From assembly GCA_963730395.1 (NCBI GenBank), contig CAVSSK010000021.1, positions 496,001 to 560,000 of the forward strand: 64,000 bases of DNA, in the 5' to 3' direction. Position 1 is the first letter of the stretch; every line of letters starts with the position of its first letter. The notes under the pieces were generated by a model that was given only the letters and a program-made list of their open reading frames with translations, was not told where the DNA came from and made no database searches. Positions 1-7,924 of this stretch are shown piece after piece. This stretch comes from Bog-473 sp963730395. Lineage in GTDB: Bacteria > Actinomycetota > Acidimicrobiia > Acidimicrobiales > RAAP-2. The position numbers and the translations under genes were made by a program.

Positions 1-243
1 GACGTGGTGTCGCACCGCTTCCGGCGGCTCGCTCGTGGCCTCGGCTCGTCGTGCCGTTTGCACGACCTCCGACACTTCTCGATCACGACGCTCGTGGCGG
101 CTGGTGTCGATGTCCGCACGGTGGCGACCCGCCACGGTCACGCCAGGGCGACGATGACCTTGGACAGGTACGCACACGCTCTGCCGGAGCGGGATCGGGA
201 AGCGGCGGCCATCATGGGCCGGACGGTGCGCCTCGGCGCCTGA
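1..243 (+). CDS. Tyrosine recombinase (phage-type integrase), C-terminal part
   Basis: C-terminal catalytic end of a tyrosine site-specific recombinase that would integrate or excise a mobile element. The reading frame is open to the first base, so the N-terminus lies outside the window. Visible motifs are 'LHDLRHFSITTLVAAG' (the H-x-x-R box), 'RHGHARATMTLDRYAH' (GH box followed by the nucleophilic Tyr) and a short tail. These match the order R, H, Y of the family. A small helix-turn-helix gene follows at 466, as is common for integrase/excisionase pairs. Which element it mobilises is inferred from the genes up to about 5.75 kb. Confidence 0.87.
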   Translation, partial: DVVSHRFRRLARGLGSSCRLHDLRHFSITTLVAAGVDVRTVATRHGHARATMTLDRYAHALPERDREAAAIMGRTVRLGA

Positions 244-465
244 CGCGTCTTGAGTGCGCCGCGTGCTGGTTGCGAGGCGTCTGTCTCTCCCAGTACAATC
301 TGACGCACGGGAAGCGCAGTGACGGGCCAACGGTCGCCGGTCTTGGACGAAGCTCCGTAGGGTTCGGCGAGCCGCAAGCTCGGCCCCGGTGATGACAAGG
401 TAGGAACAGCCGGTCACCGTTCAGATATTCGACAGCGCCTCGCGCGCGTACCTGAACGGAGAACC

Positions 466-633
466 GTGATCTACCTAACCACCCTGGAAGTCGCCGAGGC
501 GCTCCAGGTCCCTGAAACCCGCATCCGGCGACTGTGCCGTGAAGGTGCGATGCCCGGAGCGATCCGCATCGGCAAGTCGTGGCGTATCGCCGCCGACTTC
601 GCCGACCGTCTCGCAGAGCGGCAGGCGTCGTGA
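466..633 (+). CDS. Small helix-turn-helix (excisionase-like) DNA-binding protein
   Basis: A 55-residue protein with GTG start after 'CGGAGAA' and a TGA at 631-633. It begins 'MIYLTTLEVAEALQVPETR' and continues with '-IGKSWRIAADF', the pattern of the MerR/excisionase-type HTH_17 fold (T-x-x-E-V-A-x-x-L ... I-G-x-x-W-R-I). Such proteins bind attachment sites and steer excision, or act as element repressors. Its place just behind the integrase supports an excisionase role, but the fold alone does not prove it. Confidence 0.65.
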   Translation: MIYLTTLEVAEALQVPETRIRRLCREGAMPGAIRIGKSWRIAADFADRLAERQAS

Positions 634-1100
634 GAGCCCTCGGACTAGCAGCATCGTCCGGCTCGAGGCCGCGAATGACTCTTGGTAGTGGGATGATGCG
701 GGTCGGCTGACGTGCGGCGCCACGAAACGGGCACGCCCGCACATCGCACAAACGACGAGCACCGTTACATCACTTCATTACAAGTCACCACCACTGACCA
801 CGTACACACGTGTCGATGAGTGCGGCACACACCCGGACTCATCCGGACGCAATCGGGACGGAGTGAGAAACGGCGTAAGCGTCGTGTCGTCACACGGTGA
901 AGCGTCGGAGTGTTCTGCTACACTTGACGGCACGCCGAGGGGGCTTCGCATCCCTCGGTATTGCGAGCACGGTCGTACGGCTGCCTCTACCCGCAAGGGC
1001 AAGCAGGGTGCGGTGGAGTCCCTCACAGGACCGCACCCGGTCGACTCGTTCAGGTTGTGAAGCGGCGATGCACTTGCCCACACACTGAACGAAGGAGAAC
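634..1100. other. No convincing gene (467 bp)
   Basis: Both strands hold only short overlapping frames without family features or good start sites. A likely ribosome binding site (AAGGAG at about 1091) near the end belongs to the next gene. Confidence 0.5.
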
Positions 1101-1540
1101 TGTGTCTACATCCAACCGATCACGTCAGACGTGATCACCGTGAAGCAGGCCGTCGAGGTGTTCCCGTCTCAACTGCCACGCTGTACCGCACACTCGAACG
1201 TGGCGAGATGCCCCGCTTCGTCGCCTCAAAGGTCAGCGGGCAGTGGCGCATCCGCCGGGGTGCGTTGCTGTCGTACATCTTCGGCACTAACACCGTGGCG
1301 GCGGCGTCGTCGAGCACGAACCGCGACCGCCTCAAAGCGCAGGCGCGCAACTACACCGACCATGATTTGCTCGCCCGCTTGGAGTTCCCCGGCCGCTACT
1401 CACCGGACCTCACCCTGGTGACGGCACTGGAGGAGATCTGGCGTCGCCTGACCGGCGAGGAGGGCGTGACCATCGGGTTCGTCGGCAACCGGCCGTTCGC
1501 CGTGACGGAGGAGGCGCTGCGGCGCCGAGCCGAGAGGGTG
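1101..1540 (+). pseudogene. Second helix-turn-helix protein, frameshifted
   Basis: Starts at a GTG (1101) behind 'GAAGGAGAACT'. Read with two one-base corrections (near 1119 and 1160) it gives 'DVITVKQAVEVFPVSTATL' and then, uninterrupted from 1208, 'RFVASKVSGQWRIRRGALL', again an excisionase-like HTH with a conserved W-R-I-R end. A downstream part of about 70 residues ('ARLEFPGRYSPDLTLV', 'ALEEIWRRLTGEEG') is not recognised. It may be a replication or copy-control regulator of the element. The breaks are single missing bases in short C runs, so sequencing indels are as likely as decay. Confidence 0.45.
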
Positions 1541-1793
1541 AGTCCGCGAAATTCAAGCCCGGCGACGAGGTGTACGCCGAGGAGAACAACGGCAACCGCC
1601 GCGTGTACGGAACAGGGTCTGCGACGTGGGCGTCGACGAAGGCACCGTCCTCGTATGCACCGGATCGGACTCGGTGTGGGGGCCGGATGTCTTCGAGTTC
1701 GAAGAGAGCGAGCTGAAGCCGGCGTGCAGGGCAGGCCGGTCGGCACAGCCCACCGAACCTGCCGCCGGGGCTGTGACCCTGGTCGTCGAGTGA
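1538..1793 (+). pseudogene. Small unknown protein, frameshifted
   Basis: Beginning at GTG 1538 and corrected for one base after the start and one near 1615, the frame reads 'KFKPGDEVYAEENNGNRRVY' and 'VGVDEGTVLVCTGSDSVWG', ending in TGA at 1793. The 'KPGDEVYA' opening resembles small beta-barrel (KOW/SH3-like) proteins, but I do not recognise a family. The stop overlaps the next start (GTGA), which supports a tightly packed element operon. Confidence 0.35.
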
Positions 1794-2011
1794 CGGCCGC
1801 CGACCTGGAGACCCTCGAAGCGGTCGGGCCTGAGTGCCCGGCATGCTTCGGACGCCGCCGCCGCCGCCGCTCCCTCTACGTCGCCGCCTCCTCGTCGCCG
1901 CCGCCGCCGCCGCCGTCCTCTTCTCGATCCTTTCTTCTTCTATTCTATTCTCACTCGTCGCCGCCGTCTCCGGACGGCGCACGACTTCACTCATGGCAGG
2001 TCTCAATATGA
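1790..2011 (+). CDS. Short unknown ORF with CPAC motif and low-complexity tail
   Basis: GTG at 1790 overlaps the previous stop by four bases. The first 25 residues ('VTAADLETLEAVGPECPACF') look like a normal small protein with a Cys-x-x-Cys pair. The rest is an Arg6 run followed by Ser/Pro stretches made by GCC and TCC/TTC triplet runs. The tail is probably not a folded protein. It may be the product of triplet expansion or an assembly error. Confidence 0.3.
   Translation: MTAADLETLEAVGPECPACFGRRRRRRSLYVAASSSPPPPPPSSSRSFLLLFYSHSSPPSPDGARLHSWQVSI
1851..1975. repeat. GCC / TCC / TTC triplet-rich low-complexity tract
   Basis: Runs of GCC, GTC, TCC and TTC triplets, including a pure (GCC)-type run at about 1897-1914 and a pyrimidine-only stretch around 1921-1950. 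This composition is out of keeping with the flanking element genes and lies 270 bp before the (AC)n tract. Confidence 0.7.
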
Positions 2012-2083
2012 CGCTGGAGGCCTGCTGGGGACGGCTCGACGCGGCAGAGGTCTCGTGCTGCGGCATCACACGGAGGAGAAGAA

Positions 2084-2338
<255 letters not shown>

Positions 2339-2433
2339 GCAACAGCATGGTTGAGCACCGCTTTGGTGGTGATGGGTGGTGAGCGTCTCACCGCTGCCGC
2401 CGCCGTTGCCGCGGCCGAGCTCGACGACACGAG

Positions 2434-2900
2434 CTGACTCCCGACGACCTGAGAGAGCGCCGACACGCTCGCCGAGGCCATGCGACAGCAGATGATGCCA
2501 CCAGCGACCAGCGACCCGGCGACGTGCGACGAGTGCGGCGAGGAGCTGCAGGTCGGTACCGAGGGCGGCGCCGTCGTGCTGTATGTGATGCGAAGGTCAT
2601 GGCACCGCCTCGGTCGGCATCATTACGGCCAGGTCGGTGACGCCGGGGAGCGATGACGGCAGCCGACGTGATCCCAAGGTGGGCGACGTCGAGCCGCTGC
2701 GGGTGATCACCCGTCCGGTGATCGGACTCGACCCGGTCGACTCCGTGCGGAGCCTGCCCGAGGCGGTCGGTGCGCTCGCACGGTACGGCACGACGTACCG
2801 GCACGCCGACACCCTCGGTGACCGTCGAGCCACGCTCGGGAACCATGCACGCCTTGACGCGCGACCGGACTGCGCACGCAACTCTCCCGCAACGTGACAT
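2434..2900 (+). pseudogene. Zinc-ribbon-like protein and unknown segment, frameshifted
   Basis: Two one-base corrections (about 2460 and 2590) give a frame reading 'ELTPDDLRERADTLAEAMRQ', then 'ATCDECGEELQVGTEGG' and 'YVCEGHGTASVG'. The CxxC ... CxxH arrangement suggests a small zinc ribbon. A GTG at 2637 may start another frame ('VEPLRVITRPVIGLDPVD') that runs to 2897 and may be the N-terminal region of the ATPase that follows. Boundaries are uncertain. Confidence 0.35.
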
Positions 2901-4124
2901 GGACGGACGGATACGGCCGAGCGTGACCGGCGAGCGGGCGGTGCCGCGGGACATGGGCGGGCTGGTGCTGCAGTCGCCGGACGCCTGGCACGCCCTGCCA
3001 CCGCTCGACGCTGTCGTGCGCGTGCCGGTGATGCTGCCGGACGGCGAGCTGCTCACCCGGCCGGGCTACAGCTCGGCGCTGCATGTCTTCTACGCACCCG
3101 ACGACGGCATGCGCTACGTGTGCGCCGACATGACCACAGCCGAGGCGCTCGGCGTGATCGAGGAGGCGCTGTGTCGACTTCCCGTTCACCTCCGATGCCG
3201 ACCGGGCCGGTGCGCTGTCGCTGAGCTGCTGCCGTTCGTCCGGGAGATCATCACCGGGCCGACGCCGCTGTACGTGCCGAACGCTCCGGCGTCTCGCACC
3301 GGGAAGACGCTCCTCGTGGACGTGTGCATGATCCCCGGCCACGGTGGCGCACGCTGACCGACTGGCCAAGGGTGACGACGGCGAGCTGCGAAGAAGGTGG
3401 TCGCCGCTGCGCTGCGTGAAGGTGCGCCAGCAATCCACCTAGACAACGTACGCGGCCTTGTCCGCTCTGAGGTGCTCGAAGCCATGTTGACGGCTCGTGA
3501 ATGGTCGGGCCGTATCCTCGGCACGACCTCAAACGTGATCGGCGCTGTCCGCTTCGTATGGACGATGACCGCCAACAACGCCACCATCGGCGGCGATCTC
3601 GCCGGGCGCGTCGTGCCGATCTTGCTCGATGCGGGATCGAGCGCCGGGCGCCCGGTCAGGGTTCCGGCACCGCCTGCCCGAGTGGGCGCACGAGCACCGG
3701 GCCGACCTCGTATCGGCACTGCTGTCGCTGGCGCTCGCATGGCATCGAGCCGGACGCCCGGAGCCATCCGACGATGTCCCGGCGCTCGGTGGGTTCGAGT
3801 AGTGGCGTCAGGTCGTGGGAGGCGTGCTCGAAGTCGCCGGGGTCGATGGGCTGATGGCGAACCGCTCGACGTTCATTGCCGAGGCCGACATCGACACGGC
3901 GGCCGTGCGCCAGCTCCTCGAAGCCATGCACCGCTACTTCGACGGTGCACGGTTCACGGGCACCGAGGCCGTCGCTGCGGGCATCCTGCCGGGATGTCGA
4001 CGACCGCGCAGCGTTCGCTGAGATGGTGAAGCCCCACCGGGGACGCATCGTCGGCGGGCTGCGGCTCGACTACAAGCGGTCGGGCGGCACCGGGCGGTAC
4101 ACGATCGAAGAGGTCGGTGCATGA
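2770..4124 (+). pseudogene. Element replication ATPase (primase-helicase C-terminal type), frameshifted
   Basis: Pieces in all three frames join into one recognisable P-loop protein of the kind found in actinobacterial integrative elements and prophages. In order: 'LDAVVRVPVMLPDGELLTRP' (upstream domain), a 'DFPFTSDADRAGALSL' segment at about 3175-3225 that lies out of frame with its neighbours, 'GPTPLYVPNAPASRTGKTLL' (Walker A-like, GKT), 'GAPAIHLDNVRG' (Walker B-like), 'RFVWTMTANNATIGGDLAGR' (sensor region) and a C-terminal winged-helix-like end 'RGRIVGGLRLDYKRSGGTG' stopping at 4124. At least five single-base shifts are needed. The protein probably unwinds or primes the element origin located just downstream. 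Confidence 0.6.
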
Positions 4125-4340
4125 CGGTGCATCGACGGTGCATGGCATCGACACCACCTCACACCTGCACCGACACCGCGCACCATGCACCGCATGCACC
4201 GATGTACCTACTCCGAGAAGATTCAAACGAGAATCTCATATACCTCTATGAGAAGTTGAGAAGTCTTATAGCTAGGGGTCGATACGGTGCCGGTACATGC
4301 CGGAAGGTCGGTGCACGGTGCATGCGGTGCATGCCGGGGG
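4111..4340. other. Candidate replication origin: iteron clusters around an AT-rich core
   Basis: The 8-mer CGGTGCAT occurs at 4115, 4125, 4136, 4316 and 4325 on the plus strand, and its complement ATGCACCG at 4185 and 4194. Near copies lie at 4165 and 4309. Spacing inside clusters is 9-11 bases, about one helical turn. Between the clusters, 4206-4280 is clearly AT-rich in an otherwise GC-rich window. Iterons beside an AT-rich unwinding region and next to a replication ATPase gene are typical of plasmid-like origins. Function is inferred. Confidence 0.5.
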
Positions 4341-4361
4341 AGGTGACCCGACATGTCACCT
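4341..4361 (+). promoter_or_regulatory. Inverted repeat over the start codon of the next gene
   Basis: AGGTGAC (4341-4347) and GTCACCT (4355-4361) are perfect 7-base arms separated by 7 bases. They enclose the likely ribosome binding site and the ATG at 4353. It could be an operator or an RNA hairpin limiting translation. Confidence 0.45.
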
Positions 4362-4925
4362 CGAAGGCGTAAGGCGTCCGACACTTGGGCCGGGGAGCTG
4401 CCAGTGCGTCACCGCCGGAAGATCGACCGATGGCACCGACACGACGCGCCGCCCGGACTCCGGGACGATGTCGAGCCGTGGCGCCAGTCGAGGCGAGAGC
4501 TGCCGATGGGGGACACGGTCGAGCTGGCCGTGCGGGTCGATCCTCGGCCGCTCACCTCGGCGCCGTTGTTCCGAGTGCTGCCGGTGCTGTGCCGAGACGG
4601 CATCGTGCGCCGCTTCGCTGTGGCGCTGACGCGTGCCGAATACGAGCGAGCGATGCGTAAGGCTGCGCGAGCACGGCGCCGACCACCGCCCGAAGGTGGG
4701 AACGGGCGACTACAAGGTGAGGGAACGCCTCGAAGGTTCGAGCGTCAACCGCACTGGATCACCGCCGAGCAGGCACGCCAGGCGCAGGAACGCTTCGAGA
4801 GCAAGCAGCGCAAGCGCAGAGCAGCGCGAAGCCGACATGCCGAAGATGCAGCCCGAGCCGCCGAAGCTGAAGCGGTGTCGACACTGTCTCGACGAGTCGC
4901 CACAGCTCCGGCGCGGACTGTGTGA
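4353..4925 (+). CDS. Unknown basic protein of the element, probably frameshifted near its middle
   Basis: ATG at 4353 follows 'GGGGGAGG'. The first 110 residues ('MGDTVELAVRVDPRPLTSAP', 'RRFAVALTRAEYERAMRKAA') read smoothly. After about 4670 a neighbouring frame ('HGADHRPKVGTGDYKVRERL') looks more protein-like, and the present frame again looks natural at 'PHWITAEQARQAQERFESKQ'. The likely product is about 165 residues, ending near the ATG of the zinc-finger gene at 4837. Arg/Lys-rich; no family recognised. Confidence 0.4.
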   Translation: MSPRRRKASDTWAGELPVRHRRKIDRWHRHDAPPGLRDDVEPWRQSRRELPMGDTVELAVRVDPRPLTSAPLFRVLPVLCRDGIVRRFAVALTRAEYERAMRKAARARRRPPPEGGNGRLQGEGTPRRFERQPHWITAEQARQAQERFESKQRKRRAARSRHAEDAARAAEAEAVSTLSRRVATAPARTV

Positions 4926-5027
4926 TCCATGCGCAAGTACGAAGCCGCACACGACCGCTTTCCCGACGACACGGTGCTGATGCACCGCCGATGGGCACGC
5001 CACTACCGATCGCATCGAGGTGACATG
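4837..5027 (+). pseudogene. Small zinc-finger protein, frameshifted
   Basis: ATG at 4837 opens 'KLKRCRHCLDESPQLRRGLC' followed by 'DPC', a C-x2-C ... C-x2-C pair. One base shift after 'CDPC' leads into 'RKYEAAHDRFPDDTVLMHRR', giving the usual layout of short actinobacterial element proteins with a zinc knuckle followed by a basic helix. A further shift would end it at the TGA overlapping the ATG at 5025. Confidence 0.43.
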
Positions 5028-5218
5028 ACCGCAACCCGAGATCACGACAACGTCACGACGGCACTACTGGCCGCCGAAGCTCTCGACCGTGCGGCCGATG
5101 CCGCTTATGCAGCCGCCGCCGATCCGTCGATGGCATCGAGCGCCCGAGCCTTCGGCGTGCTCGGGCTGGAGCTGCTCCGGACGACGCATGACGACCAACC
5201 GACGAGGAAAAGACGTGA
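5025..5218 (+). pseudogene. Short alanine-rich helical protein, one frameshift
   Basis: ATG at 5025 after 'GAGGTGAC'. It encodes 'ALLAAEALDRAADAAYAAAA' and '-FGVLGLELLRTTH'. With one base shift near 5190 it ends '-PTDEEKT' at a TGA that overlaps the next GTG (GTGA). Unknown function. The overlap chain from here to 5735 indicates one transcriptional unit. Confidence 0.36.
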
Positions 5219-5469
5219 GCAGAGCGAAGACGACCACGACCGACGACGCACCGCTGCCGGTGATCGAGTTGGAGTTGAACATCCGAGCCGGTGCGGAGAT
5301 CGCACCTACCGGCTCGAAGTGGTCGGCCGTGTGTTGGCTGACCGACATCGACGGTGCGACACACGACGAGCCACGCCGTACGTGTATCGGCATCTTCAGC
5401 ACGCAGGCCGACGCCGAGGCCGCTGTGATCCAGTGGCGTCGTGGCCTGGTGTCACACATCACCTTCTGA
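5215..5469 (+). CDS. Unknown 84-residue protein
   Basis: GTG start at 5215 behind 'GACGAGGAAAAG'. It reads 'LPVIELELNIRAGAEIAPTG' and 'IGIFSTQADAEAAVIQWRRG', which looks like a small alpha/beta domain, and it is intact, unlike most neighbours. No family recognised. The stop overlaps the next ATG (TGATG), implying coupling. Confidence 0.5.
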   Translation: MSRAKTTTTDDAPLPVIELELNIRAGAEIAPTGSKWSAVCWLTDIDGATHDEPRRTCIGIFSTQADAEAAVIQWRRGLVSHITF

Positions 5470-5735
5470 TGCCACGACGAACACACGCCACACGGTGGCG
5501 AGCAGTCCGCGCCGGATCGAGCAGCGGAGGCCGGAGTCACCACGGCTCTGCGCTGCGGAGACGGATGCTCGAACGGGACCGCCTGGCCGCCGCCATGCGT
5601 GCAGCTCGCCGACCTCCTCGCCGTAGGAGTGCCATCCCGGCACCGGCCAGCTCGACAGCGCGTAGCACCCGACCCGACCCGGCCGACAGCCGACGAGCCG
5701 CACCGCCGGAGCTGCAGCTCGTGGCCCGCCGATGA
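5469..5735 (+). CDS. Very basic unknown ORF at the end of the element operon
   Basis: ATG at 5469 overlaps the previous stop. It encodes 88 residues with more than 20 Arg ('RRRMLERDRLAAAMRAARRP'). It could be a DNA-binding peptide, or an out-of-frame reading of a shifted gene. A further ATG at 5732 overlaps its stop (ATGA) and opens a 34-codon frame of unknown value. Confidence 0.3.
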   Translation: MPRRTHATRWRAVRAGSSSGGRSHHGSALRRRMLERDRLAAAMRAARRPPRRRSAIPAPASSTARSTRPDPADSRRAAPPELQLVARR

Positions 5736-6014
5736 CCGGGGGCGGGGGGTCGACCTTCCTACCAGGACGAACGCCGGACCCACGACCGTCAACAAATTTC
5801 TCCCCGAGAGGCGATCGGCGTGATGGAGCACGATGAGGCCAACGGGGTTCCACCAGACAAGGTGGCCGTCGTCATCGAGAAACTCTTGAACTCGGCTTGT
5901 CCTCGCCGGCGCGTCTCCGTTGGCAAGGTGGGGGAACGGGTGGGTCTCCCAGCCAAGCGCCTGTTGCCGTATCGGGTGTTCGAAGGGGCGGCCAAGTCCA
6001 GCCTCGGCGTGTAG
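5736..6014 (+). pseudogene. C-terminal stub of a short-chain dehydrogenase/reductase
   Basis: The frame has no Rossmann or YxxxK part. It starts after a stop at 5733 and reads 'SPREAIGVMEHDEANGVPPD', 'KVAVVIEKLLNSA', 'VSVGKVGERVG' and 'KRLLPYRVFEGAAKSSLGV'. This matches the last 60-80 residues of SDR oxidoreductases, where a helix 'PPxKVAxxIxKAL' is followed by '-VGxxxR' and '-LLPxRxF'. The N-terminal half is absent, so the gene was cut at about 5.74-5.78 kb, probably by insertion of or deletion next to the mobile element. Confidence 0.52.
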
Positions 6015-6164
6015 TCAAACGACTATCCCCATGGTGCGTGCTTGAGAACTGTCCCACCTTCCCGGCGAACACCCGGTTGAGTCTTGATGCGAGATTGGTC
6101 GGCTGCGGCAAACTACTTCCTCCTAGGGCCAGTGGTTGTGCCGGGGTGAGGAAGCTGCATCACC

Positions 6165-6599
6165 TCAGAAGAGCCAAAAATCGTCAGGGGCGACGTCTGC
6201 CAAGCGCCGTCCGCTCACCACCTTCGGAGTGATCACGACCCATATGTTGTGAATCCCCTTCTTCCAGGGTTGCGGCACGACGTCGTCGATCTGTCGTATC
6301 AGTTCGGACAGGCGCTCGAATTCGACTTCTTCAGCGGCACCACGAATCAGAACGCTCCATCCCGAGTGACTGCCCGTATCTATGTCATCAACTTGAAAGG
6401 CGATATCCCGTTCATGCAGGCCGCGCACTTTCGAACCTGCCTCAGAGCGGAAGACAATGGTATTTCCAGCGACGGCATAGTTGACCGGGACTGCGGCTGG
6501 TCCCAGTTCGTCTTGATAGACGAGCCGACCGATGACCTGTTGTCTGAGCAACGTGAAGCACTCGTCCGATGAGAGTTCCTCGAGGATTCGCCTCGGCAT
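6165..6599 (-). CDS. Pyridoxamine 5'-phosphate oxidase-like flavin-binding protein
   Basis: A 144-residue split-barrel protein of the Pyridox_ox_2 group. Visible features: 'LLRQQVIGRLVYQDELGPAA', 'VPVNYAVAGNTIVFRSEAGS' and 'VLIRGAAEEVE', the usual order of 'G-R-L', 'P-V-N-Y' and the '-W-S-V-L-I-x-G' strand. Members bind FMN or F420 and reduce small substrates, and many have unknown physiological roles. ATG at 6599 preferred over an upstream TTG. It is monocistronic on the minus strand and probably cytosolic. Confidence 0.86.
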   Translation of the reverse strand: MPRRILEELSSDECFTLLRQQVIGRLVYQDELGPAAVPVNYAVAGNTIVFRSEAGSKVRGLHERDIAFQVDDIDTGSHSGWSVLIRGAAEEVEFERLSELIRQIDDVVPQPWKKGIHNIWVVITPKVVSGRRLADVAPDDFWLF

Positions 6600-6844
6600 G
6601 CTCAAAGCGTAGGGGGCTTCAACTATGAGGTTCAGAGTCCAATGACCCTATTGCCACTCGGACATCATCCAAGGGGATGTATCCCCGGATGGAGGGCACT
6701 TCAACCCGGCGTTCGGAACTCACCCTCCAGCCTCCGATCACAAGTCCTCCGGCGGCAGTCAAGGACTTGGCCATGTCCGATTCCGAGTGCGCCAGAAGAC
6801 TTCAAGAATCGGCCCGACGAGCTATTGCTCTGGGTCTCCGAGCC

Positions 6845-7285
6845 CTACGCGGGCCTGCTCGCACGCCCTCTTCGTTTGGCTGCGTCAGCGAGTAACCCGA
6901 GGCCGATGCCCAGCATCCAGACGTCCTTGCTCACCGCAATTCCTGCCGGGGTCGGCCAGACACTGCCCTGCTTGCGCAGGGCCGGCGTCCGGGCGTACAT
7001 GGTGAGGAGCGAACCCGAGAACCCGGTGAGCGCGGCACCCGCCACCGCGTTCGAGACGAAAGGGGACAGGAGGAGCGCCCCGGTCAGAACCTCGCCGGCA
7101 GCCAATACCTTGAGAAAGCGCTCGGGCGGAATCGATTTGAGGAACGGGAAGGCACCCGCCGCCATGGCGTGAACGCCCTCTGCCTGCGCAGACGGACCGT
7201 TCCATTTCTCGATTCCCGAGTGGAGGATGAAAGCACCTGTTGCCGCCCTCTCGGGGAGATCACGGGGCAGAAATCGAAAGAGCAT
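6845..7285 (-). CDS. DoxX-like membrane protein
   Basis: 146 residues with about four hydrophobic segments (around 40-55, 60-80, 85-100 and 118-135). It contains 'ATGAFILHSGIEKWNG' near the start and 'RFLKVLAAGEVLTGALLLSP', the G-x-x-K and G-x-x-E-x-x-x-G-x-x-L features of DoxX/DoxD-type proteins. Related to the second DoxX protein at 54570. Function is unclear; family members sit with redox proteins. Confidence 0.84.
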   Translation of the reverse strand: MLFRFLPRDLPERAATGAFILHSGIEKWNGPSAQAEGVHAMAAGAFPFLKSIPPERFLKVLAAGEVLTGALLLSPFVSNAVAGAALTGFSGSLLTMYARTPALRKQGSVWPTPAGIAVSKDVWMLGIGLGLLADAAKRRGRASRPA

Positions 7286-7924
7286 CCAAAACGACCCTTC
7301 TCAATCGGATGGTTGTATGCGGAGAAGCCCTGTCCATCCTAGGAGCCGATACGAAAAGGTCTCACCGACCCGTCGGACGGGGGTAGGGCGTGTAGCGGGT
7401 GTTAGGTAGAGCACAAGGTCGGAGAGGCGATCGACGGCGCCAAGGACGCTGCGCATCGAAACTCTATCTGATCCGAAGACGCGGTGACGTCATGACGCAT
7501 CTGGCAGCTTCGTCACCGCTTGTACCAATCGAAATGAGCTGGCCGCACTCGTTCCGCGACGGCAGAAGCGGCCATCCGCTTCTATCGGTCCTCGTTCGAC
7601 GGTCCACTGCCTCCATGGATTCGTTCTGAGCGCAGCAACTATCGCGAGCACAGGAGAGGGCAGACCACCAGACCTCCCTGAAGTCCGGCGAACCGAATAC
7701 CTCCCCATGTCAAGCTCCCCAGTTCAACGGGAAGAGCACCATTGACGTTCTCGGGGAACGCACAGTGCACGATCGAGCGTGTGACCTGCACGGGTTGAAT
7801 TACGTCGGTACCCAACGATCAAACCTCGGGAGCCAGGGGGAACTGTTGAAACTTCTCGTAGAGGGCAATAGCGTCACTGCCATTGCAGTGGGCTCGCGCC
7901 GGGTGTCACTGCTGAGGAGGAGCT
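7286..7924. other. No convincing gene (639 bp)
   Basis: Only short frames without family features on either strand. It should hold the promoters of the divergent DoxX gene and the cyclic-nucleotide-binding gene. I could not single out a clear promoter. Confidence 0.5.

Noticed and set aside
3501..3854. Independent small genes inside the ATPase region
   Set aside because: The short frames contain alternating pieces of one conserved protein and are explained by frameshifts.
5732..5836. 34-codon ORF overlapping the last element gene by ATGA
   Set aside because: Too short, Gly/Pro/Arg-rich and overlapping the dehydrogenase stub in another frame; mentioned only as context.
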